Shown here: positions 10,844-20,884 of the stretch, piece by piece
Layout of the letters: every line of letters starts with the position of its first letter
How positions within the stretch are numbered: the first letter of the stretch is position 1
Origin: Gracilariopsis chorda
Lineage: Eukaryota; Rhodophyta; Florideophyceae; Gracilariales; Gracilariaceae
Reading direction: 5' to 3'
DNA length: 64,000 bases
NCBI GenBank assembly: GCA_003194525.1
Contig: NBIV01000062.1
Span: forward strand, 124,001-188,000
The notes under the pieces: generated by a model
What the model was told of the DNA's origin: nothing
Databases searched by the model: none
Seen by the model: the letters and a program-made list of their open reading frames with translations, nothing else
Made by a program: the position numbers and the translations under genes

Positions 10844-11959
10844 TCAGAAAGCATGCTGTTCTTTGATCTTTTCGAAGACAGCATCGACGATGCCTTGCGT
10901 AACTAGAGTTTCGGTCATCCATCGGCGAGAGCTTTCCAGGTCATTCTCGCGAATCATGCGAGCAAATTCCTTAATCATTTTCGCAGCTTGTGGAAAGCCA
11001 CCTTCGTCGACAAGCACCGTCTGAAGTGTAGGGAACTTCCATTGATAATCGTCTTCTCCCTTAATACTCTCGACAGATTTGCTATACGAATATTCCAAAT
11101 CAACGGTAAAGTCCTTGGGATCTCGAATATGATCAAAGATCAACGTCTGACGTGATGGAACTACAAAATCATCTAGCTCAAGAAAGCCTTCTTCCCCAAT
11201 GATCGTTGCTCGCATGATTATACTCGCAGTACCGTCAACGGCAAAACACAAAGAAACATTTTCACCGTCATTCAACTGAAACTCGACTATGCCCTCTGCG
11301 CTCTGAACGGTATTGGAAAAGCGTTCAAATAGCTTGCTGCTACAATTCACGGACACGATCTTTGAAGCAACTTCAACGCCGAGGAAGGCGACAGCTGCCC
11401 GTGATACGTACCATCCAAGATCTCCCCACAGAGTCATGGGCTCGACATCAGGCTTTGAGCGAATATTCTCAGCCATTTTCGGAATAGGATAGCAAAACGC
11501 GGCCAGCACTCTTTTGATCTTTCCGATGTCGCCGTTGACGATTCGGCTGCGCACCTCATGCGTTCGAGCGGCATGAGCAAAGTGGGTGCCATCCATAAAA
11601 ACTAGCTTGGCTTCTTCACATGCTCCTTTTATCCTTTCAACCTCGGGCACTGACGCAAATGGTTTATCCACTAAAACGTGTTTCCCAGCCTTGGCGCTCC
11701 GAACAGCCCAATCTGGGGCTATGGCTGTGGGTAGCGGAATGTAAACGGCGTCAATAGGAGCGGCGAGGAGTTCATCATAGGTGCATGCGTTGGGTATGTC
11801 GTTGTCTTCAGCATACTTCTGCGCCCTCTTCAAATCACGGGAGGCAATGTAAGTACATTCCACGCCTTGGACACGTCGAACGCTGTCCAGAATGACGTCG
11901 TTAATCCATGCGGTGGATAGAATACCGATGCGGATCGTCTTGGTCGTGTCGTTGCTCAT
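10844..11959 (-). CDS. Gfo/Idh/MocA-family NAD(P)-dependent oxidoreductase
   Basis: Single-exon gene for 371 residues with ATG at 11959. The N-terminal Rossmann fold (IRIGILSTAWI from residue 9, variant of the dinucleotide glycine motif) is followed by YIASRD at the end of the second strand and VDKPFA with the conserved catalytic Lys99, which are family signatures. The C-terminal alpha/beta domain (from about 125) includes the W-DLGWY-SR region, as in dimeric dihydrodiol dehydrogenases and glucose-fructose oxidoreductases. It probably oxidises or reduces a sugar or cyclic polyol, but the substrate cannot be read from sequence. No organelle targeting signal is visible. Length is normal for the family. 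Confidence 0.9.
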   Translation of the reverse strand: MSNDTTKTIRIGILSTAWINDVILDSVRRVQGVECTYIASRDLKRAQKYAEDNDIPNACTYDELLAAPIDAVYIPLPTAIAPDWAVRSAKAGKHVLVDKPFASVPEVERIKGACEEAKLVFMDGTHFAHAARTHEVRSRIVNGDIGKIKRVLAAFCYPIPKMAENIRSKPDVEPMTLWGDLGWYVSRAAVAFLGVEVASKIVSVNCSSKLFERFSNTVQSAEGIVEFQLNDGENVSLCFAVDGTASIIMRATIIGEEGFLELDDFVVPSRQTLIFDHIRDPKDFTVDLEYSYSKSVESIKGEDDYQWKFPTLQTVLVDEGGFPQAAKMIKEFARMIRENDLESSRRWMTETLVTQGIVDAVFEKIKEQHAF

Positions 11960-13207
11960 GGTAAACGCTGATCAAAGCGTACTATCAGAACGGATTGAGG
12001 TTGCAGTGTGGGATCAGAATCGAGTACCGGAGCCGGCGTGAGGTTAGTGGAACACGGAAGGAGCTAGATGTTGAGAAAGCGGAGAGTTTCAGTTGTCGCT
12101 CCAGCAGAAGCGCAGAATCTTGTCGCAGCGCGGCATCAACATTTCACCGGACTTATGTCACGTGATGCATGAAGTGCGTCCGCTGTGCCGCCATGAATAA
12201 TATCTTGGAGGTGCCACTGACAAGACACCTCAGAAACGCGTGAAGTGCATGCTGATTGGTTGGATTGATGGTAAAGGCGATGTCGCAGCCTACGAGATCT
12301 TAAGCGATCGCGCTGGTTCATTTCTCTATCTAACTTACACGTAGCGTCAACGGAAGTGTCACTGACTGGAACAATTTCAGTCTGATTTCACACACTGAAG
12401 GTAAACAACGTTGCATTCCCGACGCGCCAGTGCCAACCGTCCGGCAGGAACGCCCAGGGTGCCCCGACTTTCTATGCCGTGAACAGGAAAAGCATTTGCT
12501 TGGAATCCCTTCTGAAAACCAGGAATCCGGTGACGCCTGGGCTCGAGATAAAATCGATTGCAAAACCGCATACCTTTTAATCCGTGCGACACCTGTGGAA
12601 TTTCACACACAGCCTGAACAATTAGGTACATTCACGTTTTGTGTGGGTCACAACCCCGAGGAATGGAAATGAAAAGTTACGGATATGCCCCCACTACCGG
12701 GCATCTCTCGACTAGTAAGATGCTACCAAGTGTCCATCGGCACGTGTGACACAGAGGGGCAGCCCTTTCGAGTTTATGATATGAGCTATCTTGGCATTTC
12801 CCCCAGACGCTCCGCTCCGACGCTCCGCTAGAGAGAATTGAAAACTTGTCAACACAATGCGAAAGTCGTTGAGCATTGGTGTGAGAATGAATGACTTCAC
12901 GAAAGATAGCTTTGAGTTGTGTGTATTTCCTTGAATTCTTCGCCCATATGTCGCACTGTGCGACCACCAGATCGCTGGGCTCCATCAACAAGATGGAATA
13001 GGCTAGAGAAAGATGTCCTTGTGTGTAGTATGTGCGTGTATCATCTTAAGGATTAAGACTCTCTCTATGAACGCAAAGTTTTGAGAGTAAACCAACCTGC
13101 GAACACTTTTCGCCCAAAATGGTATCAATCCTAAGATGTAAAATTCAAAAGTGGAGGTGAAGGATTTGCACCGTAAACCACGTTTTTCGTATCACGGACA
13201 CGCCGCA
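11960..13207. other. Intergenic, nothing recognised
   Basis: Between the oxidoreductase promoter and the 3' end of the MADS gene. Frames at 12430-12672 (+) and 12677-12991 (-) have no recognisable domain and look like chance. Confidence 0.4.
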
Positions 13208-15359
13208 TCAAATCTGCCGTTCAGAAAGCTTTGATTGTGCTTGACACTCCTGATCCTTTCCCTGCTGCGAAGATTCTCCGCCTGAAGCCGGTGTCAGCGC
13301 TCGCGGTTGGGACAAGGATCTTGTGCTCTGCATTGGATCCATCCCAAAGAACCTTGGAGTAAGTGGCAAGAACCCCATGTTCTTTGAACTTGACATTGCA
13401 AAGGGGTTCACACTGCGCCCCCTCGTGGAGAAGCTATCCATGTTAAAGAAGGGAGTCAGTGGAATTGCGTTCTCACCATCAGCAGAAGGCAGCGAGTTTG
13501 GCCACGTTGCTTGTCCATGTGGGGTTGTTGCAAAATGCAGCGGGGGGACGGTGCGCAAAGCCTGCGAAATCGTTGGCATCGCAGATTGTTGACCATTTTC
13601 ACTTTGCAGTTGGCCAGCGGCACCCGCTGCGGAAGCATGCTGTGCCGTGCCTTCTCTGCACTCCGATTCTGCGTGGGGACTGGAACTTGAGTTGAGTAGG
13701 GCCCTGATGCCATCTTCTCTTCGCCCACAATCAGCCCTATACTCTTGGTTCGTCTGTTCTCCAAGATCCCTGTGAGGCAATCCCAACTTGGCTTTGGCGC
13801 CCGTTTCAATGCCTGAATCGTTGTGCGAAGCAACTAAGTTGTGCGCTGGGTTCGGCGCTAAGGACGGCTCAGTGGGCTGATGAAATCCTCGGGAATTTGC
13901 GGAATTGTCATTGATGTGTCTGTCCTGCTGAATATCGGTTGTTTCGTGAGCAAAGCCTTTCGCATATCCCGTCTGTAAAGCAGTTTGGGCTAGCGTTCTA
14001 GATACGTTTTCGCTCGCCTTTTCTGAGCGGTGTTGCTGATTTGTGGTAGTTGGTGTTGAACTAAGGTACGTGTCATTTCTATGGGCCCTAGACCAGTCAG
14101 ACTGAATCTGAGAAGCCGATGCATGAGAAGAATAGTCGCCAGCTTGAGCTTGGCTCTGATTGTTTGGATTCGCATATGCATTCATATGAGAGGAATAGTG
14201 CGGATGAATTGGTGTTTCGGATGGCCGAAAGTGTTGTTGTCCCGTCGAGCGTGGGGTCTGCCAATTCGACCCCGGAGGGATACGCAGAGCATTATCCTTT
14301 CTGGCGCAGTGCTGTGAGAATGGATTGTTATTTGCTTGTATTGGGTCGTAGTTAGTGAAGGATGGAGCTGGGGTTGCAAGCGGAATCTGCTGTAGTTGGG
14401 ATATGTATACCCGTCGGGCGTCGTTCACAGCGCTCTGCTGGTGAATGGCTGATTCAACGGGAGTTGCAGGATGAAGCGTCGGAAGGTGATTTGCAAATGC
14501 TGGAGTACAAGGCTTTGGCGCAATATTGATCTGTCCATAATTAGTCTTCACTTTCTTCGCAGCGTGCTGTTCTTGGAGCGCATGCGGCTGCGTATGGGGG
14601 GTGTGAACCATCACAACAGGGGTTTCACCCGACGAAAGCTTTCTACCATGAGGTTTGTCATCCGGTTCTTGAAACTTGTATGTAGGACGTGGGCGACGTG
14701 AGGCTGCTAATGCGGCATTTCTTGCGGCATTTGCCACATTAGGTTCGTTGACAGGGATGTTCGAGTAGCCCTTTGCGGCTTGGAGGTCAAAAAACTGGAG
14801 ATGTTGGGTTAGTACTTTGCGGATAGGGCGGCTCGGATTGGAAGAGCGGAATAACATACGGAGTCCTTCTTGCGTCGTTCGGACGGGCCGCTGTACGTGG
14901 CGTAGCGGTTGAGCACTTTGTCCATGTCTATTGAACTGTATTCGAAGAGCTTTCCGTTGTGCACATTGTATACTATGACGGCTATTTCACAGTCACAAAG
15001 AATACCCTACAACGCAAGAGAAAAGAGAAATCAAAGACGGCCAATGTAAGTAAGTGTGTTGTGTGCCACTTTTGGATAGATGGTTTTGTGTTTCTTACCA
15101 ATTCCATGGCCTTTTTGAGCAGACCATTCTTTCGTTTGAGAAAGGTTACCTTTTGGAAACAAAAGCGATTCGTTAGACTAGGTGCATGGTGATATGGTTT
15201 CGGTGGTATTGTTTTACGGAGCGGTGTTTTTGTTGTTGATTTGAAACATACCTGTCTACTACGGTTGTCTTGAATCCTTTGTATTCTAATTTTTCTCCTT
15301 CCGTCCTGAGTTGGCGGAATGGAGGAAGACGGGTGGTAGTTTTCTTTATCAGGGTTCAT
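13208..15359 (-). CDS. MEF2-like (type II) MADS-box transcription factor, 4 exons
   Basis: Exons on the minus strand at 15359-15252, 15149-15099, 15006-14860 and 14794-13208, all phase 0, with GTATGT/GTAAGA donors and AG acceptors; joined product 630 residues. The MADS box (about residues 20-77) is assembled from the first three exons: GRRKIRIQRIQDNRSRQ, VTFLKRKNGLLKKAMEL, then GILCDCEIAVIVYN and KLFEYSS. The following IDMDKVLNRY resembles the MEF2-specific extension, so the protein is closer to animal/fungal MEF2 and plant type II MADS than to SRF. It should bind CArG/MEF2-type AT-rich sites as a dimer. The long C-terminal part (exon 4) is rich in Asn, Gln, Pro, Ser and His, as in activation domains, and no K-domain coiled coil was seen. 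A branch-point-like TACTAAC precedes exon 4. Confidence 0.9.
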
Positions 15360-17860
15360 AGGGGCAGCAAGCTGTGACTTTTTTTTTTCTTCCGTAAACA
15401 GAGGTATTGCTGTGATATGCGAGTAGCGCAGGTTTGTTTAAGAGGAGTTTCTCGTTATGAGAGGCTTCTACAACCGGTGAAACGACCAAAATGGGTCGGC
15501 GATTGCGGGAGGTGGAGTACACGCAGTGATATGTAGGGCATGTTCAAAAAGAGCTGTTGATGATTTGGTTGTGAACGAGAGAGGGCAGTTGGGTTGCGGG
15601 AGCATTCTATGAGTGTAGTCAAAAGTGGGGATATTTGCGTAAGAGTTTACTGTTGTAGAAGGTTTATTATTTTTGGTTGTACGGACGTGATGGAATTGAA
15701 TGTGGAGGAGTTGGGGAGTGGTGTTGGAGATGGCCGTTTAGACGGATTGTACGGTATGAACATTTGAGGGACGGGTGGGACGGGAAGGTGAGCGGGTTTA
15801 GCAGAATGATACAGTATGTATGTAGTGTTGATGGTGAAGCGCAAGGCGAGTGCCACGAAACGAGGAGGGGGGGAAGAGAAGGGGCGGGGTGGTGTAAGTG
15901 GCAAACGTGTACTGGTGTGGCGAGTGCTGACGTGGTGGCGCGGAAGCGTTTCGGGCAACATAGATATGAAAAGTACGGAGCAGTGGGACAGCTTGCAGCG
16001 CAATGATCGTTTGCGGTTTGTGATGCGGGAGGGCGTCTCGGTTGGAACGCGCAGGCCATAAACTTTATCTTAGCAGCCATATATCGCTTGTTCCGACCGC
16101 GTGCTGTGGTGCTAACCGTAGTTCGCTTGAACAGCGCCGCCAGCCTGTTGCAGTTCCACCCCGAACCGGCTGGCTCGTTTATTTTTAAAAAGAGAAGCCA
16201 GTGACGCCATTTCGAGCGCCCACACCCCCCCGCATTTCAGTGCGCGTCGAGACTGAGCGCCCAACCACCAGTGACACCGGTGGCGGCGCGACCGCGAACG
16301 CTACATACGAATGGCCGTTTCCAGCACTCCTGTGACTGCGGCAGCGGCGGAGACAACGGTTACTACTCTTGACATTTCAGCGGCGCTTTGTCGGGTGAGG
16401 CACGCAGATTGTTGGCTCGGAAGAGCCGATACGTTACATTCGGCGCAATGTCGGTTTGGAAGCGCAAAGGCGTGCGCGCTGAAACGCGGGTGCGCAAAAA
16501 ACGGCGCAGACAGCAAAACGCCCGACTGCCCACTGGCAAGCGGCGGCGCGGCGTTCGTCAACGGGCAGCACGCGTATGAAGGCGCGCGATGGAACTGAGC
16601 GCGTCTTGACGGGCGATGATGACGTGTGTGACGTGTTGTACCCCCTCTGCAACAACTACAAGCGCTAATTCGAATCTCCGCCATTCAATTGCGGCGCGCC
16701 CTCCGCTGACGTATGTGGCGCCGCTGCGCTTCGTCAGCCATCAAATTTGTTTGCTGCGCTCTGGCAGCGAGTGCGCACACGCTTCGTCACGCGTGGCGCC
16801 AGAATATTAGAGATTATTAATATACGCTGCGCGGCGCGATGGTCGGCCGTACGGCGCAAAGTGATCGGATGAGCGGTGGTGTAGCAGGTATGGCGGGGGG
16901 GGGGCGAGCTGCACAATTTTTGGTTTGTTTTCGGAGCGCCATGAAGGGGGGTGGGTGCATGGAAGCAATCGTGACTTTTGTCAGGGAGCATTGTGCGCTT
17001 GAATGCAGCGGGCTGATGGAAGGTGGACGAATTGGGGGTGCTCGTGAGTTGTTGTGCAGAGAGAGCAGATTTTGTTTTGTTGGACGATGGAGATAGAGGG
17101 TGACAGCGGGTGTGGCGGGGTGTGTATGCCGGCGTACGGTTTGTCAAAGGCCGCGTGTGCGTTTTGTAACGCTGTTGGTGGCCATACAGTGCGCGAGGTT
17201 GTGATCTTTCGCCGCGGTGGACGGGTAAAACGGCGTGGCAAGCACGCGCAAGAACAGAGAGATATCAAAAGCGTCGTTTCCATGGTGTGGAAGCGGCCAG
17301 CGGAGGTGCGGCTGAATGGAAAGGAGGAACAAGGCTGAACACAGCTCACGCACCAAGTCGTAGCGTAATTGGCGCGAGCGCGGAGCTGTGTAGCGAAGAA
17401 GGCAGGCACTGTACAAGTACGTGCGCAGAGAGTCGCGAGGCGCGAGCAAAGCGCGCCGGGGGGGCGGGGGGGGGGCGGGCTGTAATACGGGCGATATCGA
17501 CTTACGTGTAACAGGGGGTAAAAAAAGGTTACAGCGGGCCGGGGGGAGGGCGTTTGGCAACGCGCCACGCGTGCAGTGGAAGCAGCGCAGTGGAAGAGCG
17601 CCGCCAGCGCGGACAGCGTGTCCACCGCCGCCAAACGCGCCGTACACGCGCTTTACCTTCGCCCAATGGCGCCGCCCGGCGCGCAACGTGGCGCACGTCG
17701 CGCGCGCGCGCGCGCAGCCGCTCTGAGCTTTCCCAGGTGCAGCGCGCGGCGCCGCGCGCATCTCAAAACAGCTCCAGCCGCTGCCCTTCTTCAGTCGCTC
17801 CCGTGACCCCGCCCGCTTCTCCGTGCACGTGCGCGCCGCACTTTTGCCGCCCCATTCCCT
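15360..17860. other. MADS leader plus CpG-rich intergenic tract
   Basis: 15.69-15.96 kb is G-rich on the + strand, i.e. a C-rich leader for the minus-strand MADS gene. From about 16.1 to 17.86 kb the DNA is very GC- and CpG-rich, including an alternating CG run at about 17698-17716. Many open frames exist on both strands, as expected where stop codons are rare, but none shows a domain or plausible composition. It is best read as a divergent regulatory region for MADS (-) and PLATZ (+). Confidence 0.5.
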
Positions 17861-17870
17861 TATAAAAAAA
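17861..17870 (+). promoter_or_regulatory. TATA box of the PLATZ gene
   Basis: TATAAAAAAA embedded in very GC-rich sequence, followed about 20-30 bp later by the start of a C-rich leader on the same strand. Transcription would begin near 17890-17900, about 210-220 bp before the proposed PLATZ ATG. Confidence 0.6.
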
Positions 17871-17900
17871 CCCCCCACCCCACAACCAAGCCCTAAACGG

Positions 17901-17984
17901 ATGGCCGCGCCTGTGGTGTACCCTCCCGCGCCTGTTGTTGAAACAGTAGAGTCACTATATTGTGCCCACCACGCCCCACGCTAA
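17901..17984 (+). CDS. Possible upstream ORF in the PLATZ leader (27 codons)
   Basis: The first ATG after the TATA box opens a 27-codon frame beginning MAAPVVYPPAP and ending at a TAA before the PLATZ frame starts. If transcription begins near 17890 this uORF would be met first by ribosomes and could dampen PLATZ translation. Alternatively it is a first coding exon spliced onto the PLATZ domain, though no strong donor was found. Presence of the frame is certain; function is inference. Confidence 0.3.
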   Translation: MAAPVVYPPAPVVETVESLYCAHHAPR

Positions 17985-18111
17985 CCCTTACCCCCCCTCT
18001 CAAAACCTTCCACTACGCGCTTGTTCTTCGTTCTACACATCCTTGCCATCTTCTCCGCGGCCGTCTACCCCGCCGCCCTCCCAAAGTCCCCCCCACCACC
18101 ACCCCTTCGTC

Positions 18112-19074
18112 ATGCTTCGTACCAGTCCACGCCGCCTTCGCGATTACGCTAATTCGCCGCACCAATTGCGCAGCCGCCACCCGCCGCATCCGCCATCACC
18201 TTCCCCCTCCCACAAAGCGGCTCTCGCCGTTTCATCGTCATCTCACACACCGTGCACCACGCGCGAGTGCACGTCCCCGCGCGCGCAATTGCGCACAACG
18301 CACAGCACAAACTGGCTTGGCGCGTTGCTAAGCACCACGTTCTACGGCTCCTGCAAGGAACATGCGCATCTTCGTCGCAGTGAAATGAACCTATTCTGCA
18401 TCACTCACAGTCGCAAGCAGTGTCAACACTGCGCCCAAACGCCACAATGCGTCATTCTACACATCTCCAGATACATGTACCACGCCGTTTTGCACTACTC
18501 GGAGCTCAATTCTCACGTCGATTTGAGCGGAATTCAGGCGTACATAACCAACGGCCACCGCGTGGTGTACATTGATCGTCGCGCGCAGGAGAAGTGTCGC
18601 GTCTCCGCCAATTCCAATCGCTGCGCTTGTTGCAAACGGATGCTACATGACAGCTTTCGCTTTTGTTGTCTCTACTGCAAACTAAAGTTCATGGGCCATG
18701 AGGCCACGTTGCACCACGTGCCGTTGCCGCTAACGTCGCCGCTGAGCTCTTCGTCAGCGTCTACGGCGGCTGCGAGGAGCAGCGGCACGGACACTGCATC
18801 ATCGCGCAGCGCGTTGAACAGAGATCGCTCACCGAACGGCAGCACGGTAAGCACCACGGGCACCACGGGCACCACCAGCATGAGCAGTGCGAAGGCGCCA
18901 CCACTGACGCGTCGCGCGAGGAAGCGAAGCACTGCGTCTCCGAGGCGCGCCCCGAAACAGCACCACCACTTGACAGTTGCGGAATGGAGCATCCAACGCC
19001 AACGCGCGCGCAAACAATCACATCCATCGCCGTCTGTGGAGAGCTTCCAGATTGCACCTTGGTACGCTTCCTGA
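18112..19074 (+). CDS. PLATZ-family zinc-binding transcription factor
   Basis: Open from ATG 18112 to TGA 19074 (320 residues); the frame extends 5' only to a GTG. The PLATZ domain spans about residues 68-192: a WLGALL start, C-x2-H near 81-84, FC-x3-H, C-x2-C, then the HISRYMYH segment, a D-SGIQAYITN stretch and CACCKR ... FRFCCLYCKLKF. PLATZ proteins bind A/T-rich DNA, usually as repressors, and are known from plants and algae. The N-terminal 65 residues are Ser/Pro/His-rich and the exact start is uncertain. The C terminus is Ser/Thr/Ala- then Arg-rich, a likely nuclear localisation signal. The last 8 codons and stop lie inside a tandemly duplicated unit (see 19050-19595). Confidence 0.85.
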   Translation: MLRTSPRRLRDYANSPHQLRSRHPPHPPSPSPSHKAALAVSSSSHTPCTTRECTSPRAQLRTTHSTNWLGALLSTTFYGSCKEHAHLRRSEMNLFCITHSRKQCQHCAQTPQCVILHISRYMYHAVLHYSELNSHVDLSGIQAYITNGHRVVYIDRRAQEKCRVSANSNRCACCKRMLHDSFRFCCLYCKLKFMGHEATLHHVPLPLTSPLSSSSASTAAARSSGTDTASSRSALNRDRSPNGSTVSTTGTTGTTSMSSAKAPPLTRRARKRSTASPRRAPKQHHHLTVAEWSIQRQRARKQSHPSPSVESFQIAPWYAS

Positions 19075-19595
19075 AACCAATCTTTTCTTTTTTTTTGTTT
19101 TGTACGCTTGTAATACTTGTGCGCCCCTTTGTTTTTTTTTTTTTTTTTGTTGATTAAACATTTCCTTTTCTGTTCACCTTCCCGAGTTTTGCTTGTGCAT
19201 TTGCGAAAGGCGCGTTTCGTGTTTTGCATGTGGCCGGCCGCGTTGCGCTTCGGAACGGCGCGCTTCCTGCCGCAGCAGAGAGAAAAGGTAAGACTTTGGC
19301 GGAGATAGTCCGCCAGTGGCCACAGAAGGTGTTAGCCTTTCTTAGGAGAGAGAGGTTTTTCTCATAAAAAGGAAAAAAACCTCTATCAATATGCCGTAAT
19401 CACACATATTGAACCCAAAATAAAGAAGAAGAACGGCGCGCTCTGTCTCCGCCCCGGATTGCATCTTGGTACGCTTCCTGAAACCAATCTTTTCTTCTTT
19501 TTTTGTTGATTAAACATTTCTCTTTCTGTTCACCTTCCCGAGTTTTGCTTGTGGCCGCGTTGCGCTTCGGAACGGCGCGCTCTGTCTCCGCCCCG
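19050..19595 (+). repeat. Tandem duplication of the PLATZ 3' end, split by a LINE insertion
   Basis: Unit 2 (19457-19595) repeats unit 1 (19050-19264 plus 19443-19456): both open with GATTGCA and the TTGGTACGCTTCCTGAAACC segment, share a T-rich run, a TTGATTAAACATTTC stretch and the TTCACCTTCCCGAGTTTTGC segment, and close with CTCTGTCTCCGCCCCG. Unit 1 is longer because it keeps two extra internal stretches. Unit 1 includes the last PLATZ codons and stop. Confidence 0.85.
19265..19430 (+). mobile_element. 5'-truncated LINE insertion with target-site duplication
   Basis: The 166-bp insert encodes the C terminus of a LINE ORF2 (KTLAEIVRQWPQKVLAFLRR followed by a short aromatic tail and stop), then a 3' tail ending in an A-rich AAAATAAAGAAGAA. 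It is flanked by 12-bp direct repeats GAACGGCGCGCT (19253-19264 and 19431-19442), the expected target-site duplication. The C-terminal motif matches the remnant at 3528-3791. Confidence 0.85.
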
Positions 19596-19932
19596 GCACC
19601 AGCGCCGCGCTGCCTGCCGAGCGCGCGTGCCCCGCGCCACGTGCCATCACCCCACGCGCGTGTCCGTGCACAAAGCCCAAACGAAAGACAGCGCGCGCGG
19701 CGCACAATGCACAGTAAGCTACTGTCAGCACAGCAGCGTACCGCCAGCAACAACGCCTCCTCGCTCCAATCAGCTTCTTGTATACAGCAAGCGTTGTCGA
19801 TAAGTAACGCGTGTCTCAAAGGCGCTCACGGCTTTCGTTTCCCCCGTCTTGTCCGCGGCGCGCTGCACCCGCACTCCTCCCTCCTCCTCGTCCCCGTCGC
19901 AGCGCCTGTTCGTTCCGCCCGCCCCATCTGCC

Positions 19933-20483
19933 ATGTCTCGCCTCTCCACAACCTCGCAACCCGAATCGCAGCACGACCCATATCGACCAGTACGTGTGAC
20001 CCCACAAAACAATACAAAAACAGAAACAGTTCTGCTAACCCGCCACCCCACCGCAGGATGCCATCCCCTCCGACTTATACGATACTTCCACCAGTCGTTA
20101 CAGCGACGCCCAGCTGTTTCGAACAAGTGCCGCCGGTCACACGCGCACTATCTTCCCCTGGAGAACCATCTTCGTCACCCTCTTTCTCTTTGGCTTTGGC
20201 ATCTCCTTCTTGCTCACCGGCATTCTTCACTTTTGGGATCGCGACCAACCCACTTCTATATCCTTCATAGCAGTCGGTTCCATAGCGTTTCTACCCGGAA
20301 CTTACCTTGCTTTCAATCTCATTCAGACCTATCGCGGAGCGCCCGGATTTCATCTTTCACAATGTACGTTAAACCGCACTCGGTCAAGTACAACCCGCCC
20401 ATTCTGTTTCGGTGCATCTGACTTTTGCCTTCTCGTCTTGCGCTATCTTTCCAGTTGCTCACTGGGACGATTACAGATGGTAG
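19933..20483 (+). CDS. TMEM230: TMEM230/TMEM134-family membrane protein (3 exons)
   Basis: Exons 19933-19989, 20057-20363 and 20455-20483 give 130 residues, close to the roughly 120 of human TMEM230. Donors are GTACGTG and GTACGTT; the last exon carries only 29 coding bases. After a hydrophilic N terminus comes the family signature FPWRTI (residues 52-57) leading into TM1 (about 55-77), then TM2 (85-107) with AFLPGTYLAF, and a short tail after TYRGAPGF. Family members are two-helix membrane proteins of the Golgi, endosomes and secretory vesicles in animals. A C-rich leader precedes the ATG. Assignment rests on the PWRTI and PGTY motifs with correct spacing. Confidence 0.88.
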
Positions 20484-20884
20484 CGCCCTGCATTGCACCA
20501 ACGCCCCCAAATGCATGCCATCTTGCGCCATCCAAGCAATCTTATGCAAAACATTTGTTTTTCGCCCCAATATCGTGCGCCCCTTCATTCAGCTTATTCG
20601 AAACAATCCATCTCACCTGCATGTACCTTTGCTACTTAAACACTACTGATTCGCCCCTCATCAAATGCAACCTGCCTTCTATAACAACCCATGCAATGCA
20701 CATTTCTTTTGCGCTGCACCCCTCTGAAACGCACAACACGCCTAAAACCTCTTTAGAAACAACACACACAATGTAACATTTTATACACACAATACACGGT
20801 GTACCTTTCCAGTTTAATATCAGTTAGTATTCATTGTCAACGATACAGAGAAGAAAAAAAACAAAAAAAACAAAAGCAGTAACA
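20484..20884. other. Convergent 3' intergenic region
   Basis: Lies between the TMEM230 stop and the stop of the minus-strand fusion gene. Includes an A-rich run near 20850-20880. Only 3' untranslated sequence is expected. Confidence 0.5.

Noticed and set aside
16301..17878. Several frames of 90-245 codons on both strands in the CpG-rich tract
   Set aside because: Stop codons are rare at this GC content; overlapping frames in all phases with Arg/Ala/Pro/Ser composition and no motif.
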